Shown: positions 44,622 to 54,043 of the stretch, piece after piece
Layout: each line of letters starts with the position of its first letter
Numbering within the stretch: position 1 is the first letter of the stretch
NCBI RefSeq assembly: GCF_039542225.1
Contig: NZ_BAABHS010000004.1
Coordinates: 248,001-312,000, forward strand
Length of the DNA: 64,000 bases
Reading direction: 5' to 3'
DNA from: Yinghuangia aomiensis
Lineage (GTDB): Bacteria > Actinomycetota > Actinomycetes > Streptomycetales > Streptomycetaceae
Made by a program: the position numbers and the translations under genes
The notes under the pieces: generated by a model
Databases searched by the model: none
Seen by the model: only the letters and a program-made list of their open reading frames with translations
Told to the model about the DNA's origin: nothing

Positions 44622-45471
44622 TGAAGTGCAGGCCGGGGGCGCCTTCGGCGAGGAGGCGCTCGCTCATCGCCGTGCCGTACTCGATGCCGACCGCCTGGAC
44701 GGCGGCGGGGTCGTCGGCGACGGCGCGGACGCGGTCGGCCAGCTCCGCCGGGAAGTCGGCGTTGCTGAGCTGGGCGAAGCGTTCGATCTGGCCGACGTTC
44801 GTGACCGGCATGATCTCCGGGATGATGGGCACGTCGCAGCCCGCCGCCGCGACGCGGTCGCGCAGCCGCAGGTAGTCGTCGACGTGGAAGAACATCTGGG
44901 TGATGGCGTAGTCCGCGCCGGACTGGCACTTGCGGACGAAGTGCCGGATGTCGTCGTCCCAGTTGGTCGACCGCGGGTGCATCTCGGGGAACGCCGCGAC
45001 GCCCACGCAGAAGTCGCCGGACTCCTTGAGCAGCCGGACCAGTTCCTCCGCGTAGGTGAACCCCTGCGGGTGCGCCACCCACTCGCCCTGCGGATTGCCC
45101 GGCGGGTCGCCGCGCAGCGCCAGCACGTTGTGGACGCCCGCGTCGGCGTACTGCCCGATGATGTTGCGCAGCTCGGCGAGGGAGTGTCCGACGGCGGTGA
45201 AGTGGCCGACCGGGGTCAGCGTCGTCTCGGTGGCGATGCGCTCGGTGATGTTGACCGTGCGGTCGCGGTTCGACCCGCCCGCGCCGTACGTCACCGACAC
45301 GAACGACGGGCCGAGCGCCTCGACCCGGCGCAGTGCGTCCCACAGGTGCCGTTCGCCGACGTCGGTCTTCGGCGGGAAGAATTCGAACGAAAACGTCTGC
45401 TTGCCGCTCGCGAGCAGATCGCGGATGGCGGGCGCGCGACCGTTGCGGGGCGAGGCGACTTCGACGGACAT
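44548..45471 (-). CDS. metF: Methylenetetrahydrofolate reductase MetF
   Basis: MetF reduces 5,10-methylene-THF to 5-methyl-THF with FAD, supplying methyl groups for methionine synthesis. It has 307 residues and a TIM-barrel fold. Signatures are TFSFEFFPPKTDVGERHLWD, FVSVTYGAGGSNRDRT, LALRGDPPG, QMFFHVDDYLRL and IIPEIMPVTNVGQIERFAQL. It starts with ATG at 45471. Its 3' end overlaps the convergent hypothetical gene. No riboswitch is evident upstream. Confidence 0.96.
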   Translation of the reverse strand: MSVEVASPRNGRAPAIRDLLASGKQTFSFEFFPPKTDVGERHLWDALRRVEALGPSFVSVTYGAGGSNRDRTVNITERIATETTLTPVGHFTAVGHSLAELRNIIGQYADAGVHNVLALRGDPPGNPQGEWVAHPQGFTYAEELVRLLKESGDFCVGVAAFPEMHPRSTNWDDDIRHFVRKCQSGADYAITQMFFHVDDYLRLRDRVAAAGCDVPIIPEIMPVTNVGQIERFAQLSNADFPAELADRVRAVADDPAAVQAVGIEYGTAMSERLLAEGAPGLHFITLNRSTATLEIYRNLGLHERPRD

Positions 45472-45732
45472 AAGCCGAGGTTAGCCGCCGGAGGCGCGGC
45501 TGAGGAGCCGCTGTCCGGGTCGCGAGACGGTGTCGGGGGCCGGTCGGGGACGGGCCTCGGACCGGGTCCGGGCAGGTCAGGCCTGTGCCGGGGCAGAACG
45601 GCCCGCGGGAATGGCCCGCCACCGCCCTCTCCGCGCGCGTATACGCGTGTACCGCCGTCTGTCGCAGCCCCACTGCCCGGTTAGGCTGCTTGGGCCCGAC
45701 TCTGATCCGGTCTGATCTGGAAGACGACCCCC
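45472..45732. promoter_or_regulatory. Divergent promoter region metF / polyprenyl synthase
   Basis: This 261-base region contains a perfect 12-bp palindrome, CGCGTATACGCG, at 45636-45647, which could be an operator for the polyprenyl synthase gene 85 bases downstream. No confident -35/-10 pairs were found. Confidence 0.4.
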
Positions 45733-46842
45733 GTGACTCGCTCGCAGCATCCGATACCCGGCGCAGTGCACCCGCTCGACCGGGACGGCCTGCGTGGCCG
45801 GGTCAACGACGCCTTGGCGGCGTTCATGGACCGGCAGTCGGCGGTGCTCGCCGATGTCGGCGAGGGGATGGCGCCGGTCGCGGAGGCACTTCGGGATTTC
45901 CTGGTGGACGGCGGCAAGCGGCTGCGCCCCGGCTTCTGCTATTGGGGCTGGCGCGGCGCGGGCGGCGTGGACGCGGGGCCGGCGGGCGACGCCGCGGTCC
46001 GGGCGGCGACGTCGCTGGAGTTGCTGCAGGCCAGCGCGCTGATCCACGACGACCTGATGGACAGCAGCGACACGCGGCGCGGCAAGCCCGCCGTGCACCG
46101 GCGGTTCGAGGCGCTGCACCGGGCGTCGGGGTGGTGCAGCAACGCGGCGGGCTTCGGCGAGGCGGCCGCGGTGCTGCTGGGCGACCTGTGCCTGTCGTGG
46201 TCGGACGAGATGTTCTCCGGCAGCGGGGTGGACCCGGCCGCGCTGGCCGCCGCGAAGCCGCTGTTCGACGTGATGCGGACCGAGGTGATGGCCGGGCAGT
46301 ACCTGGACGTCCTCGAGCAGGCCATGGGCGGCGGGTCGGTGGAGCGGTCGCGGCGGGTGATCCGGTTCAAGTCGGCGAAGTACACGATCGAGCGGCCGCT
46401 GCATGTCGGCGCGGCGCTGGCGGGGGCGGGGCCGGAGCTGCTGGTGGCGTACTCGGCGTACGGGCTGCCGCTCGGCGAGGCGTTCCAGCTGCGCGACGAC
46501 GTGCTCGGGGTGTTCGGCGACCCGGCCGAGACCGGCAAGCCGGCGGGGGACGACCTGCGCGAAGGCAAGCGCACGGTGCTGCTCGCGCTGGCCGCCGAGC
46601 GCGGCACGGCGGCGCAGCGCCGGATCGTCGACGAGCTGCTCGGCGACCCGGCGCTGGACGATGCCGGGGTCAAGGACCTCCAGGGCGTCATCGCCGGCAC
46701 CGGCGCGCTGGCCGAGGTCGAGGCGATGATCGGCACGCTCACCGAGCGGGCGCTGGCGGCCCTCGACAGCGCGGCGGTCACGGCCGATGCGCGGACGGTG
46801 CTGCACGAGTTGGCCGAGGCGGCGACGGTTCGGCGGGTGTGA
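45733..46842 (+). CDS. Polyprenyl diphosphate synthase
   Basis: This 369-residue trans-prenyltransferase condenses isopentenyl diphosphate with an allylic diphosphate. The first Asp-rich motif is D106-D-L-M-D110 in LIHDDLMDSSDTRRG, and the second is D255-D-V-L-G-V-F-G-D. Also seen are GGKRLRPGFCYWG and MAGQYLDVLEQA. The residue five before the first motif is Ala (SALIHDD), which suggests a longer-chain product such as C20, but chain length cannot be fixed by eye. It is comparable in position to idsA2 near the M. tuberculosis metF-like gene. Confidence 0.93.
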   Translation: MTRSQHPIPGAVHPLDRDGLRGRVNDALAAFMDRQSAVLADVGEGMAPVAEALRDFLVDGGKRLRPGFCYWGWRGAGGVDAGPAGDAAVRAATSLELLQASALIHDDLMDSSDTRRGKPAVHRRFEALHRASGWCSNAAGFGEAAAVLLGDLCLSWSDEMFSGSGVDPAALAAAKPLFDVMRTEVMAGQYLDVLEQAMGGGSVERSRRVIRFKSAKYTIERPLHVGAALAGAGPELLVAYSAYGLPLGEAFQLRDDVLGVFGDPAETGKPAGDDLREGKRTVLLALAAERGTAAQRRIVDELLGDPALDDAGVKDLQGVIAGTGALAEVEAMIGTLTERALAALDSAAVTADARTVLHELAEAATVRRV

Positions 46843-47872
46843 GCCGACCGGGCGCGACCCGCACGACGGTGGTGGACGAGGCGGCCGTGTTTGCCACGAC
46901 CAGCCGCGTGCCGTCCGCGGATCCGCGGAGGATCACCGTGTGACCGGCGGTCCGGCTGCGGACGGTCCAGGTGGGGCACCCGTTGCGGTCCTCGGCCTCG
47001 GTCGGCCCCGCGGGCCGGGTCGGCGGAACCTGCGGCGCGCTCTGCCCGGGCTTCTCCGCCGCCGTGCCGTGTCCCGGCGTCGACCGGTTCGGGGTGCCCG
47101 CGCCGGCCCTGGTCCCCGACGGATCGTTGCTGCCCTTTCGCGACGGCGACCCTGAATCCGGCACCCGTGCCGGGGACGTCGCCGTTCCGGTCCTGCCGGG
47201 CGTGTTCGCCCGGCCGTCGCCGCCGGCCCTGTCTCCCGTGCTCCGTCCGCCCGTGGTGCCCGTCGGCTGCCCGGATCCGGTGCGCGGTCCCGCTGCGGCT
47301 CCGCCGTCGCGTCCGCGGTCGCCGGCGTCCGGCCCCGTTCCCGGAGTGGTCGTCGGCGCACCGCCGTTCCCCGGCGCCGCCGCGCTCGCCTCGGCGCCGG
47401 CCGCCGTCGGCGGCGCCGCCATCCGGACCGGCTCCGCGGGTTCCGTGGCCGCCGTCCGCAGCATCTCCGGCGGGAAGCGGCCGATCAGGAAGATCACTCC
47501 GAGGCAGATCCCCAGCGCGAGCAGCGGCGCCATCAGCCCGCCGCGTTCGCCCTCGCCCCGAGCCCCGCCCGCCCCCGCGTCCATACCCGTGCCCCCGCCC
47601 GATTCCGGAATCCGCTCCCCTGTCCCCGCACCGGCCCCGCCGCCGTCCCTGGGTGGCGGAACGATCGGTCTCGGCGGTAAGGCACCCGGCGCGTCGTCGG
47701 CCGCGCCGTCTTCTTCCGCGGTCGGCCCGGTCGCCGGGGCCTCGCCGAGCGGGACGGCCACCAGGCGCGGGGACGGGACGACGGTGTCGCCGAGGCGGGA
47801 CGGCGAGGTCGACGCGAGCAGGATGCTGTCGTACGCCGAACCCGCCCGGCGTCGGTCAGTCGAGCTGTTCAT
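46778..47872 (-). CDS. Single-pass membrane protein with long disordered region
   Basis: This 364-residue protein of unknown function has a Pro/Gly-rich N-terminal 110 residues, one membrane helix (MAPLLALGICLGVIFLIG) and about 150 residues of Gly/Thr/Pro/Ser low complexity. A short C-terminal segment (GCPTWTVRSRTAGHTVILRG and VVANTAASSTTVVRVAPG) looks folded and resembles a small extracytoplasmic beta domain. The 3' end overlaps the convergent polyprenyl synthase gene by 65 bases. The C-terminal few residues are therefore read antisense to that gene. Confidence 0.65.
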   Translation of the reverse strand: MNSSTDRRRAGSAYDSILLASTSPSRLGDTVVPSPRLVAVPLGEAPATGPTAEEDGAADDAPGALPPRPIVPPPRDGGGAGAGTGERIPESGGGTGMDAGAGGARGEGERGGLMAPLLALGICLGVIFLIGRFPPEMLRTAATEPAEPVRMAAPPTAAGAEASAAAPGNGGAPTTTPGTGPDAGDRGRDGGAAAGPRTGSGQPTGTTGGRSTGDRAGGDGRANTPGRTGTATSPARVPDSGSPSRKGSNDPSGTRAGAGTPNRSTPGHGTAAEKPGQSAPQVPPTRPAGPTEAEDRNGCPTWTVRSRTAGHTVILRGSADGTRLVVANTAASSTTVVRVAPGRLTPAEPSPPRPTRAAPSAHRP

Positions 47873-48072
47873 GCGCGAAGTCTGGCCACTTCGGAAGCGT
47901 GATCACAGGGGTATCGCGCATGCCGCGCGCCCATTCACCCTCGGGTCCACCCGGATGGCGCACGTTTTCTGTCGTTTGCCGCTCGATTGCGGCACGATTC
48001 GGGTTCGCTTGGCCGTCGGTTGCGGGTCCGAACGGGATCACCCGCGGCGCCGGAGGAATGCCCCGGGCCCGG

Positions 48073-48516
48073 TCACCACCGCACCAGCACTACCATCGGC
48101 GTGCGCGTCCCGGCCCAGTACTCGGCCGCGTCGCGCAGCAGCTCCCGGATGCGGTCCCAGTCGTCCGTGTTCCGGTCGGCAAAGGTGCGCCACCGGTCGA
48201 CGACGATCACGCGCCGTGCGGGTTCGGGCAGGAGTGTGTCGTCGGTGAGGCAGTCCCACAGGGCGTCCCAGTTGCGGCCGAAATACGCGGGTAGCGACAG
48301 TCCGGCGGCGAACGCGTCCATCGCCCCGGCTTTGTCCCGCGCGTCGCGCAGGTCGACGACGGCGCTCGACCACCCGTGGGTGCGGGCCGACGCGGTGAGG
48401 ACGTCGACCGGGGCGGCGTCGTGGACGTCGGCGAGGTCCGGGGGCAGGAGTCCGGACGTCCATGCGGTCGCGTTGCGCAGCTCGTGCCACGCGTTGACGT
48501 CGCGCCAGGGGGTCAC
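48073..48516 (-). CDS. Barstar-family ribonuclease inhibitor
   Basis: This 147-residue protein matches the barstar fold. The characteristic stretch is LPAYFGRNWDALWDCLTD, followed by PARRVIVVDRWRTFADRN. The first 40 residues (TPWRDVNAWHELRNATAWTS) extend the usual barstar length of about 90. Its GTG start overlaps the stop of the upstream RNase gene as GTGA, so toxin and inhibitor are translationally coupled. It presumably protects the cytoplasm from the RNase before or during export. Confidence 0.92.
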   Translation of the reverse strand: MTPWRDVNAWHELRNATAWTSGLLPPDLADVHDAAPVDVLTASARTHGWSSAVVDLRDARDKAGAMDAFAAGLSLPAYFGRNWDALWDCLTDDTLLPEPARRVIVVDRWRTFADRNTDDWDRIRELLRDAAEYWAGTRTPMVVLVRW

Positions 48517-49055
48517 GGCACGATCACCCGGAACGTGGCGTAGTGGTCGGACGTGTAGTAGCGCTCCCCCGCGTTCCCGGCGATGATCCGCCGGGCGCCG
48601 CGGTCGTCCGACCCGGGGGTGTCGACGGTGTATTCGCGGTAATAGCCGCTCTTCTCCTTCGGCAGGCGCCCTTCGCGGTTGCCGAAGACCGTGCCGTCCT
48701 TGGTGTACGGGAACGGCCCGCCGGCTTCGATCCGCCGCAGCGTGGTCTGGGCTTCGGGGGGCAGTTGGGCCGCCGCCACGGTGGTCATACCCGGCGGCAC
48801 GGACACCGGGCGCGACGTGCTCGGCCCGAACGGGCTCGGTGAATGCGTCGCGTCCCGCGGCGCGGTACTCGGCGCGGCCGCCGATGCCGGCGTCCCGCTC
48901 GTCGCCCCGGGGCTGTTGGCCTCGCTGCCGCCCCGGGTGAGCCCGATGACCAGCGCGATCGCCGCCACCGCCGCGAGCAGCGCGGCGGCGAGGACCATGC
49001 GGGGCTTGCCCGACATTCGTGACATCCCGTTCATGACGGGGATGGTGGCACGCAC
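48513..49055 (-). CDS. RNase Sa/barnase-family ribonuclease, membrane-targeted
   Basis: This 180-residue protein has an N-terminal hydrophobic helix (MVLAAALLAAVAAIALVIG), a Ser/Pro/Ala linker and a C-terminal guanyl-specific RNase domain of about 85 residues. The domain keeps the RNase Sa pattern: LPPEAQTTLRRIEAGGPFPY, catalytic Glu in YYREYTVDTPG, Arg in ARRII, and His in SDHYATFRV. The disulfide Cys pair of RNase Sa is missing. It is probably a secreted or membrane-anchored RNase paired with barstar downstream. The start is uncertain: GTG 49055 is used here, and ATG 49034 or 49025 are alternatives. Confidence 0.9.
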   Translation of the reverse strand: MRATIPVMNGMSRMSGKPRMVLAAALLAAVAAIALVIGLTRGGSEANSPGATSGTPASAAAPSTAPRDATHSPSPFGPSTSRPVSVPPGMTTVAAAQLPPEAQTTLRRIEAGGPFPYTKDGTVFGNREGRLPKEKSGYYREYTVDTPGSDDRGARRIIAGNAGERYYTSDHYATFRVIVP

Positions 49056-49148
49056 CGGGGCAGCGGGGGTGGATGGGACACGCGGGGAGAAGCGCGGTCT
49101 GAGGGCGGGCCGGGCCTCGGTATCGCCCGGCCGCCCTCGCGCCGTCGT

Positions 49149-49796
49149 CTACTCCCCCGCCAACCGCCGCACGAACTCCCGGGTCGCGGCTCCCGGGTCC
49201 TCGGCCTCGGTGATCGCGCGGACCACGACGACCCGGCGGGCCCCCGCGGCGAGGACCTCGTCGAGGTTGCCCAGGTCGATGCCGCCGATGGCGAACCACG
49301 GCCGGGCCGGCCGGAGCGACGCCGTGTAGCGGACCAGGTCCAGGCCCGGTGCCGGGCGCCCCGGTTTGGTCGGGGTCGGCCAGACCGGGCCGGTGCAGAA
49401 GTAGTCGACACCGGGCTCGGCGAGCGCGGCGTCGACCTCGGCTTCGGCGTGTGTGGACCGCCCGACGACCACCTCGTCGCCGAGGATCGCGCGGGCGTGC
49501 GGCACGGGCAGGTCGTCCTGGCCGAGGTGGAGGACGTCGGAGCCCGCCGCGTGCGCGACGTCCGCGCGGTCGTTGACGGCGAGGAGCCGGCCGTGCCGCC
49601 GCGCGGCGTCCGCGAAGACTTCCAGGTGGGCCAGTTCCTGCTTGGCCTCCAGGCCGGTCTTCTGCCGCAGCTGGACGATGTCCACGCCCGCGGCCAGCAC
49701 GGCGTCCAGGAACTCGGGCAGGTCGCCCTGCTTCTCCCGGGCGTCCGTGCACAGGTACAGGCGGGCCGCGTCGAGGCGGCCGCGGATGTCCGTCAT
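49149..49796 (-). CDS. thiE: Thiamine-phosphate synthase ThiE
   Basis: ThiE joins HMP pyrophosphate and thiazole phosphate to give thiamine phosphate. It has 215 residues and a TIM-barrel fold. Signatures are LYLCTDAREKQGDLPEF, VDIVQLRQKTG, LAVNDRADVAHAAGSDVLHL, GRSTHAEAEVDAALAEPG, DYFCTGPVWPTPTKPGR and WFAIGGIDLGNLDEVLAAGA. The ATG overlaps the stop of the Rv2175c-like gene as ATGA. It lies apart from and opposite to thiOSG. Confidence 0.96.
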   Translation of the reverse strand: MTDIRGRLDAARLYLCTDAREKQGDLPEFLDAVLAAGVDIVQLRQKTGLEAKQELAHLEVFADAARRHGRLLAVNDRADVAHAAGSDVLHLGQDDLPVPHARAILGDEVVVGRSTHAEAEVDAALAEPGVDYFCTGPVWPTPTKPGRPAPGLDLVRYTASLRPARPWFAIGGIDLGNLDEVLAAGARRVVVVRAITEAEDPGAATREFVRRLAGE

Positions 49797-50158
49797 ACCG
49801 CGAGGGCCTGGGCGCGGCGGCGTACCTCGGTCTTGCGGTTGCCGCGGAGCGCGTCGATGGGGGTGCCGGGCAGCGACTCGTCCGGCGTGAAGAGCCATTC
49901 GAGGATCTCGCGGTCGGAGAAGCCCGCGTCCTCCAGCACCGTGAAGGTCCCGGTGAGGCCCTTGACGGTGGCGTTGTTCTGGATGAACGCGGCGGGCACC
50001 TGGAGGCTGTTGTTCTCCCCGCGGCGGACGGCGAGGATCTGCCGGTCCTTGAGGAGCTGCCGGATCCGGGTCACCTCGACGCCGAAGATCTCGGCGAGGT
50101 CCGGGAGGGTCAGCCAGTCGGCGATGAGTTTTTCGATGGTCGTGTCGGTCTCGCTCAC
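49793..50158 (-). CDS. Rv2175c-family DNA-binding protein
   Basis: This 121-residue winged helix-turn-helix protein has WLTLPDLAEIFGVEVTRIRQ and LLKDRQILAVRRG followed by a C-terminal domain with REILEWLFTPDESLPGTPID and EVRRRAQALAV. These match M. tuberculosis Rv2175c, a DNA-binding substrate of the kinase PknL. The N-terminus keeps threonines (SETDTTIEKL) where Rv2175c is phosphorylated. A related kinase gene lies 4 kb away in this window. The GTG start is at 50158, and the stop overlaps thiE. Confidence 0.92.
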   Translation of the reverse strand: MSETDTTIEKLIADWLTLPDLAEIFGVEVTRIRQLLKDRQILAVRRGENNSLQVPAAFIQNNATVKGLTGTFTVLEDAGFSDREILEWLFTPDESLPGTPIDALRGNRKTEVRRRAQALAV

Positions 50159-50231
50159 GGCTCCAGAATAGGGCCCTGCGACGTACGGGAATCCCGTGCT
50201 TTCCGACGAGATCCCCGCGCGTCGCGGCGGC

Positions 50232-51437
50232 TCAGGCCGTGCCGTCGGCCCGCTGGACGTCCTTGAGCGCGGTGCCGATGTCGGCGAACTTGGCCTTGTC
50301 GACCGCGGCGCCGGTCTGCACGAGCTTGCGGCCCTGGGCCAGGTCGCGCGGCCGGGCGACGGTGATCAGTGCGACGAGGGTGTCGCCGGCGAACCAGCCG
50401 GCGCTCCACTTGCCGTCCTCGCCGGGGCCGCGGACCACGAGTTCGTCGTCGGGGCCGTGGTGGCCGACGTACTGGATCATGCGGCCGAACTGGTCGGACC
50501 AGAAGTACGGCACCGGGTCGTACGCCGCGTCGCCGCCGGCCAGGTTCGCGGCGACGGTGCGGGGCCCGTGCAGGGCGTTGTCCCAGTGCTCGACGCGCAG
50601 GCGGGCGCCGTAGCGGGCGGACGGGAAGACGACGCAGTCGCCGACCGCGTAGACGTCGGGGTGCGACGTGCGCAGGTGGTCGTCGACGACGACGGCGCCG
50701 CGCGGGTCGAGGTCCAGGCCGGAGCCGGCGAGCCACCCGGTGTCGGGGCGGACGCCGATGCCGACCACGACGGCGTCGGCGGGGAGCCGGGTGCCGTCGG
50801 CGAGGTGGACCGCGCCGGGTTCGAGGCGGTCGACGCGGGCGTTGAGGAGGAGTTCGACGCCGGCCTCGGCGTACCACGGGACGAAGCGCGTGCCGATGTC
50901 GTCGGGGAAGGCACCCGCGAGCGGCGCGTGCAGCGCTTCGACGACGGTGGTGCGGCAGCCGAGCGCGGCCGCGGAGGTGGCGACTTCGGCGCCGATCCAG
51001 CCCGCGCCGACGACCACCACGTGCGCGCCGGGGGTGAGGGCGGCGCGGAGGCGGCGCGCGTCGTCGAGGGTGCGCAGGGTGTGGACGCCGTCGACGTCGG
51101 CCGCGCCGGGCAGGTTGACGACCTGCGAACCGGTCGCGATCACGAGCCGGTCGTAGGCGAGCGGGCCCGCGTCGGTGTCGACCTCGCGGTCGGCCGGGCG
51201 GAGCCCGGTGGCGGCGCGGCCCAGGAGCAGCTCGACGCCCAGGGCGTCCCAGTCCGCTTCGAAGGTGGAGTCGTCGGTCTTGCCGCCGAGGACCTCCTTG
51301 GACAGGGGCGGGCGGTCGTACGGCTTGTGCGGCTCGGCCCCGAGCAGGGTGATCCGGCCGGTGTAGCCCTGTTCGCGCAACCCCACGACAGTCTGCAGGC
51401 CGGCCATGCCGGCACCCACGACAAGCACGTTCTCCAT
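50232..51437 (-). CDS. FAD-dependent ferredoxin reductase-like oxidoreductase
   Basis: This 401-residue pyridine nucleotide-disulfide-type reductase lacks a redox-active Cys pair. The FAD motif is VLVVGAGMAGLQTVVGLREQ, the NAD(P)H motif is VVVGAGWIGAEVATSAAALG, and the second FAD motif is DVYAVGDCVVFPS. RPPLSKEVLGG is typical of the Rieske-type ferredoxin reductase family (BphA4-like). The frame is open upstream to 51497, but the ATG at 51437 starts exactly at the FAD strand. The electron acceptor is unknown. Confidence 0.9.
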   Translation of the reverse strand: MENVLVVGAGMAGLQTVVGLREQGYTGRITLLGAEPHKPYDRPPLSKEVLGGKTDDSTFEADWDALGVELLLGRAATGLRPADREVDTDAGPLAYDRLVIATGSQVVNLPGAADVDGVHTLRTLDDARRLRAALTPGAHVVVVGAGWIGAEVATSAAALGCRTTVVEALHAPLAGAFPDDIGTRFVPWYAEAGVELLLNARVDRLEPGAVHLADGTRLPADAVVVGIGVRPDTGWLAGSGLDLDPRGAVVVDDHLRTSHPDVYAVGDCVVFPSARYGARLRVEHWDNALHGPRTVAANLAGGDAAYDPVPYFWSDQFGRMIQYVGHHGPDDELVVRGPGEDGKWSAGWFAGDTLVALITVARPRDLAQGRKLVQTGAAVDKAKFADIGTALKDVQRADGTA

Positions 51438-51565
51438 GCGGGGAACCTTAGGGGTCGACACGTGTACGGCCGACGACGAAGAGTTTGATTGAGGCAAGGA
51501 TCACGTACCGGGACCTCCGCACCCAGTCCGACAATCCGACGATTCCGGCCGGAGGTAGGGTTGAG

Positions 51566-51659
51566 TCCTCACGGGAGCCCGGTGGGACCGGGCTGAGAGG
51601 GGGGCTGCGAGCCCCCGACCGTCCGAACCTGATCCGGGTCATGCCGGCGCAAGGGAGTG
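51566..51659 (+). ncRNA. TPP riboswitch (THI element)
   Basis: The conserved TPP-aptamer pieces are in order: ACGGGAGCCC, the GGGCTGAGAGG pyrimidine-sensor loop, GACCGTCCGAACCTGATC, and CCGGGTCATGCCGGCGCAAGG ending GGAG. It lies directly before thiO and controls the thiO-thiS-thiG operon. GGGAG at 51653-51657 ends 14 bases before the thiO ATG. TPP binding may therefore hide it and block translation. Confidence 0.96.
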
Positions 51660-51671
51660 TGTCCACCAGCC

Positions 51672-52859
51672 ATGGCTTCTGCGAGCCCGAGCCCCTCGGC
51701 CTCCCCCGATGTCCTCGTCGTCGGCGCCGGCGTCATCGGCCTCTCGATCGCCTGGCGCGCCGCCCGCCGCGGCCTCACCGTCGTCCTCGCCGACCCGCAG
51801 CCCGGCCGCGGCGCCTCGCACGCCGCCGCGGGCATGCTCACCCCGGTCTCCGAACTCCAGTACGGCGAAGAGTCCCTGCTCCGCCTCAACATGGACTCCG
51901 CGGCCCGGTACCCCGCCTTCGCCGCCGAACTCGAGGAGGCCTCCGGACTCCCCTCCGGCTACCGCGCCTGCGGCACCCTCGCCGTCGCCCTCGACGCCGA
52001 CGACCGTGCCGTCCTCAAGGACCTCCACGCGTTCCAGTCCCGCCTCGGCCTCGCCTCCACCTGGCTGACCAGCCGCGAATGCCGCCGCTTCGAACCGATG
52101 CTCTCCCCCGCCGTCGCGGGCGGCCTGCACGTCGAAGGCGACCACCAGATCGACAACCGCCGCCTCGTCGCCGCGCTCCTCGCCGCCTGCGAACGCGAAC
52201 CCGGCGTCACCCTGCGGCCCGCCCGCGCCACCGCTCTCCTCACCGCCGGCGACCGCGCGACCGGCGCCCGCCTCGACGACGGCACCGACGTGTCCGCCGG
52301 CCAGGTCGTCCTCGCGGCCGGCTGCTGGTCCAACGCCGTCGAAGGCCTGCCGCCCGGCCTGCTGCCGCCCATCCGCCCGGTCAAGGGCGAGATCCTGCGC
52401 CTGCACGTCCCGGACGCCTACCGGCCGTTCCTCAGCCACAACGTCCGCGGCGTCGTCAAGGGCGGCAGCATGTACCTGGTGCCGCGCGCCGACGGCGAAC
52501 TCGTGATCGGCGCCACCGAGAACGACCTCGGCTACGACACCGAGGTCACCGCCGGCGGCGTCTACGAACTCCTCCGCGACGCCCGCGAACTCGTCCCCGG
52601 CGTCACCGAACTCCCGCTCGTGGAAACGCACGCGGGCCTGCGCCCCGGCACCCCGGACAACGCGCCGCTGATCGGCCGCACCGGCCTCGACGGCCTGATC
52701 GCCGCCACCGGCCACTACCGGCACGGCATCCTGCTGACCCCCGTCACCGCCGACGCCGTCGCCGAACTCCTCGCCGACGGCACCGTCCCCGACGTCGTCC
52801 GCCCCTGGGGGCCCGCGCGCTTCACCGCCACCACCGGCAAGGAGCTGTCCTACGCATGA
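51672..52859 (+). CDS. thiO: Glycine oxidase ThiO
   Basis: ThiO oxidises glycine to the imine needed for thiazole synthesis in aerobes. It has 395 residues. The FAD motif is DVLVVGAGVIGLSIAWRAAR, then QPGRGASHAAAGMLTPVSE, HQIDNRRLVAALLAA, VLAAGCWSNAV, RPVKGEILRL, and THAGLRPGTPDNAPLIGRT near the C-terminus. The ATG at 51672 follows the TPP riboswitch. The stop overlaps thiS as ATGA. Confidence 0.96.
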   Translation: MASASPSPSASPDVLVVGAGVIGLSIAWRAARRGLTVVLADPQPGRGASHAAAGMLTPVSELQYGEESLLRLNMDSAARYPAFAAELEEASGLPSGYRACGTLAVALDADDRAVLKDLHAFQSRLGLASTWLTSRECRRFEPMLSPAVAGGLHVEGDHQIDNRRLVAALLAACEREPGVTLRPARATALLTAGDRATGARLDDGTDVSAGQVVLAAGCWSNAVEGLPPGLLPPIRPVKGEILRLHVPDAYRPFLSHNVRGVVKGGSMYLVPRADGELVIGATENDLGYDTEVTAGGVYELLRDARELVPGVTELPLVETHAGLRPGTPDNAPLIGRTGLDGLIAATGHYRHGILLTPVTADAVAELLADGTVPDVVRPWGPARFTATTGKELSYA

Positions 52860-53074
52860 CCGTCGAGCCCGCCCACACGATCTCCGTCAACGGCGAACCC
52901 CGCCCGCTCGCCGCCGGCACCACCGTCGCCGCGCTCATCGCGACCATGACCTCGGCCACCAAGGGCGTCGCCGTCGCGGTCAACGAGGACGTCGTGCCGC
53001 GCAGCAAATGGGCGTCCACGCTGCTCGACGCCGGCGACCGCGTCGAGGTCCTCACCGCCGTCCAGGGCGGCTGA
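52856..53074 (+). CDS. thiS: Sulfur carrier protein ThiS
   Basis: ThiS is a ubiquitin-like sulfur carrier that donates sulfur to the thiazole ring as a C-terminal thiocarboxylate. It has 72 residues and ends in the required Gly-Gly (LTAVQGG). The core VNGEPRPLAAGTTVAALI and VAVAVNEDVVPRSKW match the family. It overlaps thiO by four bases and lies 50 bases before thiG. Confidence 0.96.
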   Translation: MTVEPAHTISVNGEPRPLAAGTTVAALIATMTSATKGVAVAVNEDVVPRSKWASTLLDAGDRVEVLTAVQGG

Positions 53075-53124
53075 CCCCCCGACCACCCCGAACACCCCAC
53101 CCCCACACGCCAAGGAGGACGGCA

Positions 53125-53919
<795 letters not shown>

Positions 53920-54043
53920 CCCCGACACCCCGGCTCTCCGACGCAGGCTGCGGCCGCCGCGGCATGGCGAGGCCCACGTTCCGTGACCGGAACCGGACGG
54001 TCCTGCCACTCGTCGGGGACTACGTGACCGTAAAATCCCTGGC

